DNA from: Vulcanimicrobiota bacterium
GTDB lineage: Bacteria; Vulcanimicrobiota; Vulcanimicrobiia; Vulcanimicrobiales; Vulcanimicrobiaceae
NCBI GenBank assembly: GCA_019235995.1
Contig: JAFAJV010000052.1
Coordinates: forward strand, 1 to 35,167
Direction of reading: 5' to 3'
DNA length: 35,167 nt
The notes beneath the pieces are model-generated. The model was not told where the DNA came from, ran no database searches, and worked only from the letters and a program-made list of their open reading frames with translations. The position numbers and the translations under genes were made by a program. How positions within the stretch are numbered: position 1 is the first letter of the stretch; each line of letters starts with the position of its first letter. This document shows, one piece after another, positions 8,192 to 15,895 of the stretch.

Positions 8192-9754
8192 ATGCAAGTT
8201 GGTCTTAGTCACGATGCGCCGCTTGGCGTCCGCGCCGGAGCGCTCGTCGTTCCCGTCTTCTCCGACACTCCGCTCGAAGGCACGGCCAAGGAGGTCGATG
8301 CCGCGCTCGGAGGCGTCATCGCCGACGCGCTGGCGTCGGGTGAAATTCGCGGCCGCCTCGGCGAGCACGTGCTGGTCTATGCCAAGGGCCAACCGTATCG
8401 CCGCGTGCTGGCCGTTTCGCTCGGCGAGCACGCGAAATTCGAGCCGTACTTTCTCGCCCGTTACGCCGGAACCGCCGTCCGCTATCTCGGCCGTCGTAAC
8501 CTCGACGACATCGCGATCGTTTTACCCGAACAGGCGCGCGGCCACGAGGCATTGGCGGCGGCAATGGTCGCGGAGGGAGCGATCACCGGATCGTTTGACA
8601 CGACGATCTATCAAGCGAAGCCCGACGTGCGCGTCGCCACCGCGACGGTGAGCGTCATCGCGCCGGGACTCGATCAGACCGAGGCCGAGCGCGGCATCGC
8701 GCGCGGCACGATCCTCGGCGAGGCCGTCAACTTCGCGCGGCGGCTCGCGGTGACGCCGGCAAACGACATGACGCCCAGTCATTTAGCCGAAGAGGCGGCG
8801 GCGGTCGCGAAGCAGAGCGGGCTCGAGATCGAAGTTTTCGACGAGGCGCGGGCCCGCCAAGAACGCATGGGATCGTTCCTCTCCGTCGCGCAGGGGAGCG
8901 TCCAGCCGCCAAAGTTCATCATTCTGCGTTACAACGGCGACCCGTCGAGCAAAGAACTGCTCGCGCTCGTCGGTAAGGGCATCACCTTCGACAGCGGCGG
9001 CATCTCGATCAAGCCGGCCGAGCGCATGGAGGAGATGAAATACGACATGTCCGGCGGTGCCGGCGTCATCGCGGCGATGTCCGCGATCGGGAAGTTGAAA
9101 CCGAAGATCAACGTGGTCGGTCTCGTCCCGGCGACTGAGAACATGCCGGGCGGCAAGGCGACGAAACCCGGCGATATCGTAGCGGCGATGAACGGCAAGA
9201 CCATCGAGGTGATCAACACCGACGCCGAAGGACGGCTCATCCTCGCCGACGCGCTCTGCTACGCGAACAAGCTCGGCGCGACGCGGATCGTCGACGCCGC
9301 CACGCTCACCGGCGCCTGCGTCATCGCGCTCGGCCACGCGAGCTCGGCCGCCGTAACGAACGACGACGCGTTTGCCGCGCAGTTTCTGGCCGCGGCCAAG
9401 CCGACCGGCGAACGGTACTGGCAGATGCCCTACTACGAAGACTACACGACGCAAATGAAGAGCGACATCGCGGATCTGAAGAACACGGGCGGCCGCCCGG
9501 CCGGGACGCTGACCGCCGCGGCCTTCCTCAAGGAGTTCGTCGCGAACACGCCCTGGATTCATCTGGACATTGCAGGCACCGCCTATCTCGACACGGAGTT
9601 TGCGTGGCAGGCGAAGGGACCCACGGGGACGCCGGTGCGCGCCTTCGTCGCGCTAACAGAGGCACTCTCTGATTGTCATCCTGAGCGGAGCCGCAAAGCG
9701 GCGGAGCCGAAGGAGCACCCCAACGGCGCGCGAGGTTCCGAGCTGCGGGTGTGA
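8192..9754 (+). CDS. pepA: Leucyl aminopeptidase (M17), C-terminally extended
   Basis: The product has 520 residues: an N-terminal macro-like domain (about 1-150) and the M17 metallopeptidase domain. Active-site and metal residues are visible: Lys262 and Asp267 in GKGITFDSGG, Asp285 in YDMSGG, and Asp344, Glu346 and Arg348 in NTDAEGRL. It removes N-terminal residues from peptides using two divalent metals. The ATG is preceded by AAAGG at 7 nt. The usual C-terminal sequence ends near FVALTEAL; the last 27 residues (from about 494) are encoded by a REP-like repeat and its flank, so the native stop has been lost or displaced. The stop overlaps the GTG of panB (GTGA), so the two are co-translated. 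Confidence 0.93.
   Translation: MQVGLSHDAPLGVRAGALVVPVFSDTPLEGTAKEVDAALGGVIADALASGEIRGRLGEHVLVYAKGQPYRRVLAVSLGEHAKFEPYFLARYAGTAVRYLGRRNLDDIAIVLPEQARGHEALAAAMVAEGAITGSFDTTIYQAKPDVRVATATVSVIAPGLDQTEAERGIARGTILGEAVNFARRLAVTPANDMTPSHLAEEAAAVAKQSGLEIEVFDEARARQERMGSFLSVAQGSVQPPKFIILRYNGDPSSKELLALVGKGITFDSGGISIKPAERMEEMKYDMSGGAGVIAAMSAIGKLKPKINVVGLVPATENMPGGKATKPGDIVAAMNGKTIEVINTDAEGRLILADALCYANKLGATRIVDAATLTGACVIALGHASSAAVTNDDAFAAQFLAAAKPTGERYWQMPYYEDYTTQMKSDIADLKNTGGRPAGTLTAAAFLKEFVANTPWIHLDIAGTAYLDTEFAWQAKGPTGTPVRAFVALTEALSDCHPERSRKAAEPKEHPNGARGSELRV
9674..9721 (+). repeat. REP-like dispersed repeat inside the 3' end of pepA
   Basis: The segment starts TGTCATCCTGAGCGGAGCCG and includes the hairpin GCCGC-AAA-GCGGC (9690-9702), then GGAGCCGAAGGAGC. 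This pattern (CATCCTGAGCG, small GC hairpin, GAAGGA) is a familiar intergenic repeat in many soil-type bacterial genomes. Here it is read in frame as CHPERSRKAAEPKE. No second copy was seen in this window, so the repeat assignment rests on recognition of the consensus. Confidence 0.6.
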
Positions 9755-10599
9755 AGACGCAGCATGGCGTGAGGTCGCGTAACGGTATCGAGAGCGCTCG
9801 CCCCTACGAGCCCGAGAAGAACCCGGCGATCCGCCGCCTCACGGCAGGCGCCATCAAGCGACGCAAGGGAAAGACGCTCTTCCCGATCGCGACGGCGTAC
9901 GACGCGCCGTTCGGCCAGTTCGTGGAACAGGCGGGCATCGACGTGATCCTTGTTGGCGACAGCGTCGGCAACGTCGTGCTCGGGTTCGATGAGACGACGC
10001 CGGTCACGATGGACAGCATCCTCTACCACACGCAGGCCGTCACGCGCGGAACGACGCGCGCGCACATCATGGCCGACATGCCGTTCGGCTCCTATCAGGT
10101 CAGCAACGAAGAGGCGCTGCGCAACGCCATCGCGCTCGTGAAAGAGGGCGGCGCGTGTTCGGTCAAGCTCGAGGGCGGCCGCGATCAAACGGAGCGCATC
10201 CGCGCCATCACCGGCGCGGGCATCCCCGTGGTCGGGCACATCGGGGTGACGCCGCAAACGGCCGGCCTCGGGCCGGGCTTCAAGATGCGGACGCATCGCG
10301 ACCGCCTGATCGACGACGCGCGCGCCGTCGAAGCGGCCGGCGCCTACGCCATCGTGCTGGAGGTAGTCGACTTCGAGATCTCGCGAGAGATCACGGAGAT
10401 GCTATCGATCCCGACGATCGGCATCGGTTCGGGCCCGCACTGCGACGCGCAGGTGCTCGTGCTTCACGACATCCTGGGGATGTATCCACACTCGCCGAGC
10501 TTCGCGAAGCGCTATGCCGAGATCGGCAGCCTCGCGACCCAGGCGCTGAGCGCCTACGCGCAAGAGGTACGCGAGCGAGCTTTCCCTCGCGCCGATTAG
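9751..10599 (+). CDS. panB: 3-methyl-2-oxobutanoate hydroxymethyltransferase
   Basis: The product has 282 residues. It makes ketopantoate from alpha-ketoisovalerate and 5,10-methylene-THF, the first committed step of pantothenate synthesis. The metal and substrate residues lie in VGDSVGNVVLG (first Asp), HIMADMPFGSY (second Asp), VKLEGG and the IVLEVVDFEI segment carrying the general Glu. IGIGSGPHCDAQVLV and LHDILGM are also family-typical. The start is a GTG overlapping the pepA stop. The first 30 residues are poorly conserved, so GTG could in principle be replaced by a later start near the TAGAIKRRKG segment. It shares folate one-carbon metabolism with PurN but is otherwise unrelated to the purine genes. 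Confidence 0.93.
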   Translation: MKTQHGVRSRNGIESARPYEPEKNPAIRRLTAGAIKRRKGKTLFPIATAYDAPFGQFVEQAGIDVILVGDSVGNVVLGFDETTPVTMDSILYHTQAVTRGTTRAHIMADMPFGSYQVSNEEALRNAIALVKEGGACSVKLEGGRDQTERIRAITGAGIPVVGHIGVTPQTAGLGPGFKMRTHRDRLIDDARAVEAAGAYAIVLEVVDFEISREITEMLSIPTIGIGSGPHCDAQVLVLHDILGMYPHSPSFAKRYAEIGSLATQALSAYAQEVRERAFPRAD

Positions 10600-10621
10600 A
10601 GTGCCCACCACCTGGCACTCT
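10598..10621. terminator. Perfect 8-bp hairpin after panB
   Basis: AGAGTGCC, an 8-nt loop, then GGCACTCT form a perfect 8-bp stem that starts inside the panB stop codon. No T-tract follows. It lies between the convergent panB and XRE-regulator genes, so it could end both transcripts. Confidence 0.5.
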
Positions 10622-10675
10622 GCGGTGCTATCGTGGGGGCTATGTTGGAACAGGACGATGGATCCGATCCGTTGG

Positions 10676-11209
10676 TCATCGCGACGCGCGCTTTCGAGCG
10701 CGTCCTTCTTGAGTGCGGCGCCACGCTTCGAGCGTATCGAGACGCCGCCGAAGCTCCTCCAGCGCCTCGACGAGGGCGAGACCGCCCGCCGCCAGGTCAC
10801 CGGCCTGCGCGGGCGGACGTGATTCCTCTGCGTCGCCCCCGCTAGCGCTGGGTATTTCGCGCACGCGAGCGCCGGCACGTTCGAGGGCATTCGTAATAAG
10901 ACTCTGCGCGCGGCTGCGCGCCGAATCGCTGAGCTTGCGCCCGAGCGGACGAATCGTAACGAGCGTCGAGAGCTTGTTCGCCTCGACCACGAGCTGCGCA
11001 CCCTCCTCGCGCTCGATGCCGTAAAGCGCCTCGGCCGTCGTGCCGAGCGCGACCGCGATTTGGACGACGAGGCCGATCGAAGGGCTGAGCCGCTGACCGC
11101 TTTCGATTTTATAGAGCGTCGGATGATTCACGCCGGCGCGCCGCGCGAGCTCGTTCTGCGACAATCCCAAGGCGAGGCGCCGCGCGGCGATTCGTTTCCC
11201 AAGCGTCAC
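10676..11209 (-). CDS. XRE-family transcriptional regulator
   Basis: From the GTG at 11209 the product has 177 residues; an in-frame TTG at 11227 would add six. Residues about 3-60 are a classical XRE helix-turn-helix (GKRIAARRLALGLSQNELARRAGV, NHPTLYKIESGQRLSP, ALGTTAEAL). The middle (about 65-115) is an unfamiliar mixed segment, and the C-terminus (130-170) is a charged helix that may form a coiled coil. GTG is preferred because a -10-like TACAGT lies 8 nt upstream of it, the same spacing as at purF and the BI-1 gene. It follows purF by about 60 nt and is the last gene of block B, so regulation of purine genes is plausible but unproven. Confidence 0.8.
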   Translation of the reverse strand: MTLGKRIAARRLALGLSQNELARRAGVNHPTLYKIESGQRLSPSIGLVVQIAVALGTTAEALYGIEREEGAQLVVEANKLSTLVTIRPLGRKLSDSARSRAQSLITNALERAGARVREIPSASGGDAEESRPPAQAGDLAAGGLALVEALEELRRRLDTLEAWRRTQEGRARKRASR

Positions 11210-11224
11210 GCATCTGGACTGTAG

Positions 11225-11246
11225 CAAGGGCCAATCCAGGCCCTTG
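11225..11246 (-). promoter_or_regulatory. Perfect 8-bp inverted repeat upstream of the XRE gene
   Basis: On the minus strand CAAGGGCC, a 6-nt spacer, then GGCCCTTG form a perfect inverted repeat. It lies just upstream of a -10-like TACAGT (11218-11223), which is 8 nt before the GTG at 11209. Position over the promoter suggests an autoregulatory operator. It could also be a purF terminator, but no T-tract follows. Confidence 0.4.
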
Positions 11247-11269
11247 AACCATCCGGTCGTGCCAGTTGG

Positions 11270-12640
11270 CTAAGCTTCGGCTCGCTGCAGGCGGTGGGCC
11301 GCGGGGACGTTAGGGTACTCGCCGATAAGGCAGCCGAGGCACATCTCCTCCCGGCTGCGCCCGACCGAGGCGATCAGTCCGTCGAGGCTGAGATATCCGA
11401 GCGAATCCGCGCCGGTGCGCTGACGAATCTCCTCGACGGTGTAGTTCGCGGCGATGAGCTCGTCATACGTCGCCATGTCCACGCCGAGGTAGCACGGATG
11501 CTTGATCGGCGGCGAGGTGATCCGCAGGTGCACCTCGCGGGCGCCGGCCTCGCGCAGTAACGCGACGATGCGCGGGGTCGTCGTGCCGCGCACGATCGAG
11601 TCGTCCACGACGATGACCCGCTGGTCGCGCAGGTTCTCGACGAGCGGGTTAAACTTGAGGTGAACGCCGCGCGAGCGCATGCGCTGATCCGGACTGATAA
11701 AAGTGCGCCCGATGTAGCGGTTCTTGATGAGCCCCTCGATGTACGGCAGGCCGCTCTCCGCCGCGTAGCCGATGCCGCCGGCGACGGCCGAGTCGGGCAC
11801 CGCCATCACCACGTCGGCCTCGACCGGATGCTCCCTGGCCAGCTCACGCCCCATCGCGTAGCGCGCCATGTACACCGAGCGGTCGTTGAGCTTCGAGTCG
11901 GGGCGCGCGAAATAGATGTACTCGAACATGCACAGCGCCGGCTGCGCCCTTTCCACCTCGGTGCGATGCGACTCGAGGCCCTCGGGACCGATGCGCAGGA
12001 TCTCGCCGCGCTCGATCTCCCGCAGATACTGCGCGCCGACCGTCCCCAGCGCGCACGACTCCGACGCCACGACGTATCCGTTGTCGCCGAGCTTTCCGAG
12101 ACAGAGTGGCCGCACGCCCCAGGGATCGCGAAACGCATAGAGCTCGTTCTGCGTGCAGAGCACGATCGAGTACGCGCCTCGCGCCGACGCGAGCACGGAC
12201 TTGATTCGATCGAGCATGGAGCCCTTGGACTCGACGATCAGCTTCGCGAGCACCTCGGAGTCCGACGTTGCCTGCAACACCGTCGTCGGCGCGAGATGCT
12301 CGCGCAGCTCATCGGTGTTGGTGAGATTCCCGTTGTGCGCGAACGCGAAGTCGCCGAGCTCGGTCCGTTCGAGCAGGGGCTGTGCATTGACGACGATGGA
12401 CGAGCCGGTGGTCGAGTAGCGCGTATGGCCGAGCGCGATGTGGCCGCTGAGCTGGCCCAGGATATCTTCGTCGAAGATAGCGCCGAGCAGGCCCATCTCC
12501 TTGTGCGAGCGGATTGTGCCGCCGTCAGCCGCGGCGATGCCGGCCGATTCCTGTCCGCGATGCTGGAGCGCGTACAATGCAAAGAACGCGAGTCGGGCGG
12601 CGTCGCGTCCCGGTGCGAAGACCCCGGTTATCCCGCACAT
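11270..12640 (-). CDS. purF: Amidophosphoribosyltransferase
   Basis: The product has 456 residues and catalyses the committed step, PRPP plus glutamine to phosphoribosylamine. It starts MCGITGVF, so the nucleophile Cys2 needs only Met removal and there is no propeptide, unlike the Bacillus enzyme. The class II glutaminase domain fills the first half. The PRTase loop VIVVDDSIVRGTTT follows. Cysteines in ALCMFEY, KHPCYLG and CLGC match the four ligands of the [4Fe-4S] cluster in the B. subtilis-type enzyme. It has its own promoter with an extended -10 only 9 nt from the ATG, so purF can be expressed separately from the upstream genes. The XRE gene follows. Confidence 0.96.
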   Translation of the reverse strand: MCGITGVFAPGRDAARLAFFALYALQHRGQESAGIAAADGGTIRSHKEMGLLGAIFDEDILGQLSGHIALGHTRYSTTGSSIVVNAQPLLERTELGDFAFAHNGNLTNTDELREHLAPTTVLQATSDSEVLAKLIVESKGSMLDRIKSVLASARGAYSIVLCTQNELYAFRDPWGVRPLCLGKLGDNGYVVASESCALGTVGAQYLREIERGEILRIGPEGLESHRTEVERAQPALCMFEYIYFARPDSKLNDRSVYMARYAMGRELAREHPVEADVVMAVPDSAVAGGIGYAAESGLPYIEGLIKNRYIGRTFISPDQRMRSRGVHLKFNPLVENLRDQRVIVVDDSIVRGTTTPRIVALLREAGAREVHLRITSPPIKHPCYLGVDMATYDELIAANYTVEEIRQRTGADSLGYLSLDGLIASVGRSREEMCLGCLIGEYPNVPAAHRLQRAEA

Positions 12641-12649
12641 CGTATGGCT

Positions 12650-12680
12650 ATTATACCAGAAAGGCCCGCTGGCCAGCGGG
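12650..12680 (-). promoter_or_regulatory. purF promoter: extended -10 with 16-bp palindrome
   Basis: On the minus strand TGGTATAAT (12658-12650) is a perfect extended -10. Only 9 nt separate TATAAT from the purF ATG, so the transcript should start within 2-3 nt of the start codon, and no Shine-Dalgarno is present. The -35 position holds no TTGACA-like hexamer but overlaps a perfect 16-bp palindrome, CCCGCTGGCCAGCGGG (12665-12680). The palindrome may be a regulator site or the terminator of the upstream BI-1 gene, whose stop is 4 nt away. Confidence 0.7.
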
Positions 12681-12684
12681 AAGT

Positions 12685-13356
12685 CTAGTCGCTCGCCCGC
12701 CTCCCGCCGAAAATCTGCAGCAAAGCGAGGAAGATGTTGATAGCATCCAGATAGATGCTCGTGGCCATCAGGACGGGCGTAAGCCCGTCACCGCCGGCGC
12801 GCAGGCGCGCGAAGTCGATCAGCACCAAACCGGAAAAGATCACGAGCGTGATCCACGCGTACGTCTCCGGATGGATGAAACGGACGAACATCGAGACGAT
12901 GCCGACGACGATGAGGCCGAGCAGCGCGATCATGAAGATGCCCTGGAAGCGGCGCAGGTCGAGGCCGGTCGCATAGACGATCGCGGCGAGGGCGAACATG
13001 CCGAGGCCGGTCGTCAGGGCGGCGTTCACGACGACGTCCGGCCCGAACGCCCGAACGTACTGTCCGATGACCGGCGCGATGCCGACGCCCTCACAGAAGG
13101 TGAACGCATAGAACAGCAACAGCGAGAGGCCCTCGTTGCGCCGCACCGCGTAGATCGAGAACAGCAGGATCAGCCCGAGGATCATGGCCATCAGACCGAT
13201 GCCGGGGCTGAGGTCCTGGAAGAGCCACGCCGCGAGCGCCGTGACGCACAGGCCGAGCGCCGTGATGCCGAGCACCTGAGCAAGCATCGAGTGCGCAGGG
13301 ACCGCGGGCGCGACCGGCCCGCCGTAGCGATTCTGCGGTTGTAAGCCGTAAGCCAT
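12685..13356 (-). CDS. Bax inhibitor-1-like membrane protein
   Basis: The product has 223 residues with seven predicted transmembrane helices. Recognisable pieces are LGLCVTALAAWLF, LILLFSIYAVRR, LLLFYAFTFCEGVGIAPV, VVNAALTTGLGMFALAAIV and the C-terminal YLDAINIFLALLQIFGG, which is diagnostic of the BI-1/YbhL/YccA (UPF0005) family. Family members are membrane proteins linked to calcium leak or to protease modulation; the role here is unknown. It has its own promoter-like TATAAG only 8 nt before the ATG. It lies between the MFS gene and purF, and no functional link to purines is evident. Confidence 0.88.
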   Translation of the reverse strand: MAYGLQPQNRYGGPVAPAVPAHSMLAQVLGITALGLCVTALAAWLFQDLSPGIGLMAMILGLILLFSIYAVRRNEGLSLLLFYAFTFCEGVGIAPVIGQYVRAFGPDVVVNAALTTGLGMFALAAIVYATGLDLRRFQGIFMIALLGLIVVGIVSMFVRFIHPETYAWITLVIFSGLVLIDFARLRAGGDGLTPVLMATSIYLDAINIFLALLQIFGGRRASD

Positions 13357-13364
13357 GACGCTTT

Positions 13365-13393
13365 CTTATAACCCCCGTCCGCTCACGGGGTTA
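13365..13393 (-). promoter_or_regulatory. -10 element and dyad upstream of the BI-1 gene
   Basis: On the minus strand TATAAG (13370-13365) lies 8 nt before the ATG at 13356. It is overlapped by an inverted repeat, TAACCCCGT, 6-nt loop, ACGGGGGTTA (13369-13393, one bulged G). The arrangement predicts a near-leaderless transcript. The dyad may be an operator, or a terminator for the MFS gene. The remaining gap up to 13474 shows no gene. Confidence 0.45.
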
Positions 13394-13474
13394 CGCCGAG
13401 CGCGCTCCCGGCCCATGCCCCTAAAGGGACGCAAGCAGGCTAAGAGGGTCCAGGGGTTCGAGCGGGGCCGACCG

Positions 13475-14614
13475 CTAGCGTCTAATGCGAATCCGCCCGA
13501 GCCCAAACGCGAGGAGCGCCGCGAACGCCGGCAGCACGCCCAGATACCTAGGATTTGCACCGATGATCGCCGACCCGGTCGCCGGCCCCAAGATCATCGC
13601 GAGGCCATTGATCGAGTCGCTGACGCCCATCACCGCGCCGCGCTCGGACGGTTTTGCCCGAACGGATAGCAGCGCCGTCAGCGTCGGCTCGACCATGGCC
13701 GATCCTACCGCCCAAACGATCAGCACGATCGCGAAAACCCAGAGCTCCGAAACGAACGATAGCAGGCCGTAGGCGAGGAAGCTTGCGAGCAGGCCGATCT
13801 GCGCGACGCGGCGATCCCCGAGCCGCGCGGCCAGCGGCGACACCACGAAGATCAACGCCGCTCCTCCGACCACGCCCGCTCCCGCGAGAAGCCAGCCGAC
13901 CTCCGATACGGGCGAGCCGAGCACGTGGTGGAGATAGAGCGCGAAGTTCGCGAGAAAACACACGATTGCGAAGATCGCGAGGAAGTGCCGGATCAGCACG
14001 AGTCGCACCCCGGGCACGTTGACCGCCTGCAACGACGCCTTGATGCTCGTCTGGCTCACCCGCTGCATCCGCGACGGCAGCAGCAACACGGTCATCAGGA
14101 TCGTTATCAGCTCGATGCCCGCCGCGACGTAAAACGGCAGCGACAAACCGCGATGGATCAAAAACCCCGACGTGACCGGACCCACGATGAACGCCATGCC
14201 GAAGACCGCGCCGTAGAGCGAGTACGCCAGGTCGCGCTGATCCTCGGTCGTCACGTCCGCGATGTACGACTGGACGGCCCCGAGCGCGCCGCCGCCGCAT
14301 CCGGAGATGATGCGCGAGACGAAGATCCAGAGCAGCGACGGCGCCGTGGCCTGCAAGAGGTAACCCGCCAGCGTCAGCACCTGCGCGATCAGAATGATCG
14401 TCTTGCGCCCCAGGCGGTCGCTGAGCTTCCCCCACACCGGGGCCGCGATCATCGAGCAGAGGGCCGGAACACTCAGCAGCGCGCCCACCATCACGTCGGA
14501 CGCCCGATACTGCTGCACGATCGCCGGCAGCAGAGGGATCATCAGCGTATAGCCGAGCGTCTCGACCAGCGTCGTGCCATAGATCGGCAGCAGCGCTCGG
14601 GGTAGGCGTTGCAA
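13475..14614 (-). CDS. MFS transporter, TetA/MdtG-like
   Basis: The product has 379 residues with about twelve hydrophobic helices. It carries the MFS motif A GKLSDRLGRKTIIL between helices 2 and 3 (about residues 61-74), SRIISGCGGGALGAVQSYIADVT in helices 4-5, and a G-rich motif C-like helix (GMAFIVGPVTSGFL). These features point to a drug/H+ antiporter-type exporter. The start is TTG at 14614, two bases after the purD stop; no ATG lies nearby. Because it sits inside the purine operon it could export a nucleobase, nucleoside or an analogue, but the substrate cannot be read from sequence. Confidence 0.85.
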   Translation of the reverse strand: MQRLPRALLPIYGTTLVETLGYTLMIPLLPAIVQQYRASDVMVGALLSVPALCSMIAAPVWGKLSDRLGRKTIILIAQVLTLAGYLLQATAPSLLWIFVSRIISGCGGGALGAVQSYIADVTTEDQRDLAYSLYGAVFGMAFIVGPVTSGFLIHRGLSLPFYVAAGIELITILMTVLLLPSRMQRVSQTSIKASLQAVNVPGVRLVLIRHFLAIFAIVCFLANFALYLHHVLGSPVSEVGWLLAGAGVVGGAALIFVVSPLAARLGDRRVAQIGLLASFLAYGLLSFVSELWVFAIVLIVWAVGSAMVEPTLTALLSVRAKPSERGAVMGVSDSINGLAMILGPATGSAIIGANPRYLGVLPAFAALLAFGLGRIRIRR

Positions 14615-14616
14615 TG

Positions 14617-15885
14617 TTACGGGAGCTGGGCGATGTCGGTGCGGTACGTAAGAGCGTCGGTGCCGAGGCGTCCCGCGAGTTCCTTCACGCTCGCGTACGC
14701 ACGCGCGCGCGCCTCCGCGAGGTCGTCACCGAGCGCCGTGACCGTGAGCACGCGACCGCCGCCGGTCGAGACGGAGCCGTCCGAGAGCTGCGATCCGCCC
14801 CAGAACGCGCGGCATCCTTCGGCCAGCGACACATCCGCATTCAGTCCAACCAGGGCGGTGTTGCTCCGCGGATAATCCTGCGTCGCCAGGACGACGCCGA
14901 CGCAGTGCCGATTCGAGACCCTCGCGAGCGAGAGATCCATCGCGCCGTCCGCGACGGACTTCAGCAGCGCCGCGAAGTCGCCCGCGAAACGCGGCAACAG
15001 CACCTGCGCCTCGGGATCGCCGAAGCGCGCGTTGAACTCGATGACGCGCGGCCCGTCCACGCCCCACATCAACCCGCAATACAGCACGCCGACGTACTCC
15101 TCGGCCTCGGCGAGCAGTCCCCGCAGCAGCGGCGCGAGGATGCGCTCGCGCACCATGTCGTCGAGGTCGTCGGGAAAACCGGCGGGCGGCGAATACGCGC
15201 CCATACCGCCGGTGTTGGGTCCTGTGTCGCCGTCTCCGGCGCGCTTGTAGTCGCACGCCGACCCGATCGGCACGATCGCGCGCCCGTCGCAAAGGGCGAA
15301 TACGCTGACCTCGCGCCCTTCCAGACGCTCTTCGAGAACGACGTCGGAGCCGCCGCCGGGGATCGCGTTATGCCCGTACCATGCGGTCAGGACGTCGCGC
15401 GCCGCGCCGGCTCCGGCCGCGACGACGACGCCCTTGCCTGCGGCCAGCCCGTCGGCCTTCACGACGACCGCGCCGCTCCATTCGTCGAGCGCTTTTCTTG
15501 CCGCGTCGAACGAGTGCACGACGGCGGCGCGGGCGGTGGGAATGCCGTGGCGCTCCATGAAGCGCTTCGCGAAGATCTTGCTCGATTCGAGACGGCCGCC
15601 GGAGCGGTTCGGTCCGAACACCGCGAGGCCGGCATCCCGCATGCGGTCGCCCACGCCGGCCGCGATCGCGGTCTCCGGCCCGAGCACCACGAGATCGACG
15701 TGCTCGGCCAGCGCGCGCTGCGTCAGGCGCTTACCGTCGGTTGCCGCGATATCCCAGTTTTCGCCGCGCGACGCGGTACCCGCGTTTCCCGGCGCCGCGA
15801 AAATCGCCTCGCACGACGGCGATTGCGCGATGCGCCACGACAGCGCGTCCTCGCGCGCGCCGTTACCGACGACGAGAACCCGCAT
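14617..15885 (-). CDS. purD: Phosphoribosylamine-glycine ligase
   Basis: The product has 422 residues, standard for the family. It joins glycine to phosphoribosylamine with ATP (step 2). It starts MRVLVVGNGAREDALSWRIA, the N-terminal signature. The ATP-grasp loop is GLAAGKGVVVAAG, followed by NTGGMGAYSPP and the metal-binding VIEFNARFGDPEAQVLLPR. A strong AGGAGG Shine-Dalgarno overlaps the stop codon of guaA, showing tight coupling. Confidence 0.96.
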   Translation of the reverse strand: MRVLVVGNGAREDALSWRIAQSPSCEAIFAAPGNAGTASRGENWDIAATDGKRLTQRALAEHVDLVVLGPETAIAAGVGDRMRDAGLAVFGPNRSGGRLESSKIFAKRFMERHGIPTARAAVVHSFDAARKALDEWSGAVVVKADGLAAGKGVVVAAGAGAARDVLTAWYGHNAIPGGGSDVVLEERLEGREVSVFALCDGRAIVPIGSACDYKRAGDGDTGPNTGGMGAYSPPAGFPDDLDDMVRERILAPLLRGLLAEAEEYVGVLYCGLMWGVDGPRVIEFNARFGDPEAQVLLPRFAGDFAALLKSVADGAMDLSLARVSNRHCVGVVLATQDYPRSNTALVGLNADVSLAEGCRAFWGGSQLSDGSVSTGGGRVLTVTALGDDLAEARARAYASVKELAGRLGTDALTYRTDIAQLP

Positions 15886-15895
15886 AGGGAACCTC

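Noticed and set aside
11660-12688. 342-codon open frame on the plus strand, antisense to purF
   Set aside because: No domain recognised, and it mirrors the purF reading frame. The purF motifs and promoter settle the strand.
13394-13474. tRNA-like stretch (GGTTCGAGC) between the MFS and BI-1 genes
   Set aside because: A T-loop-like GGTTCGA occurs, but no matching acceptor, D or anticodon stems could be paired around it.
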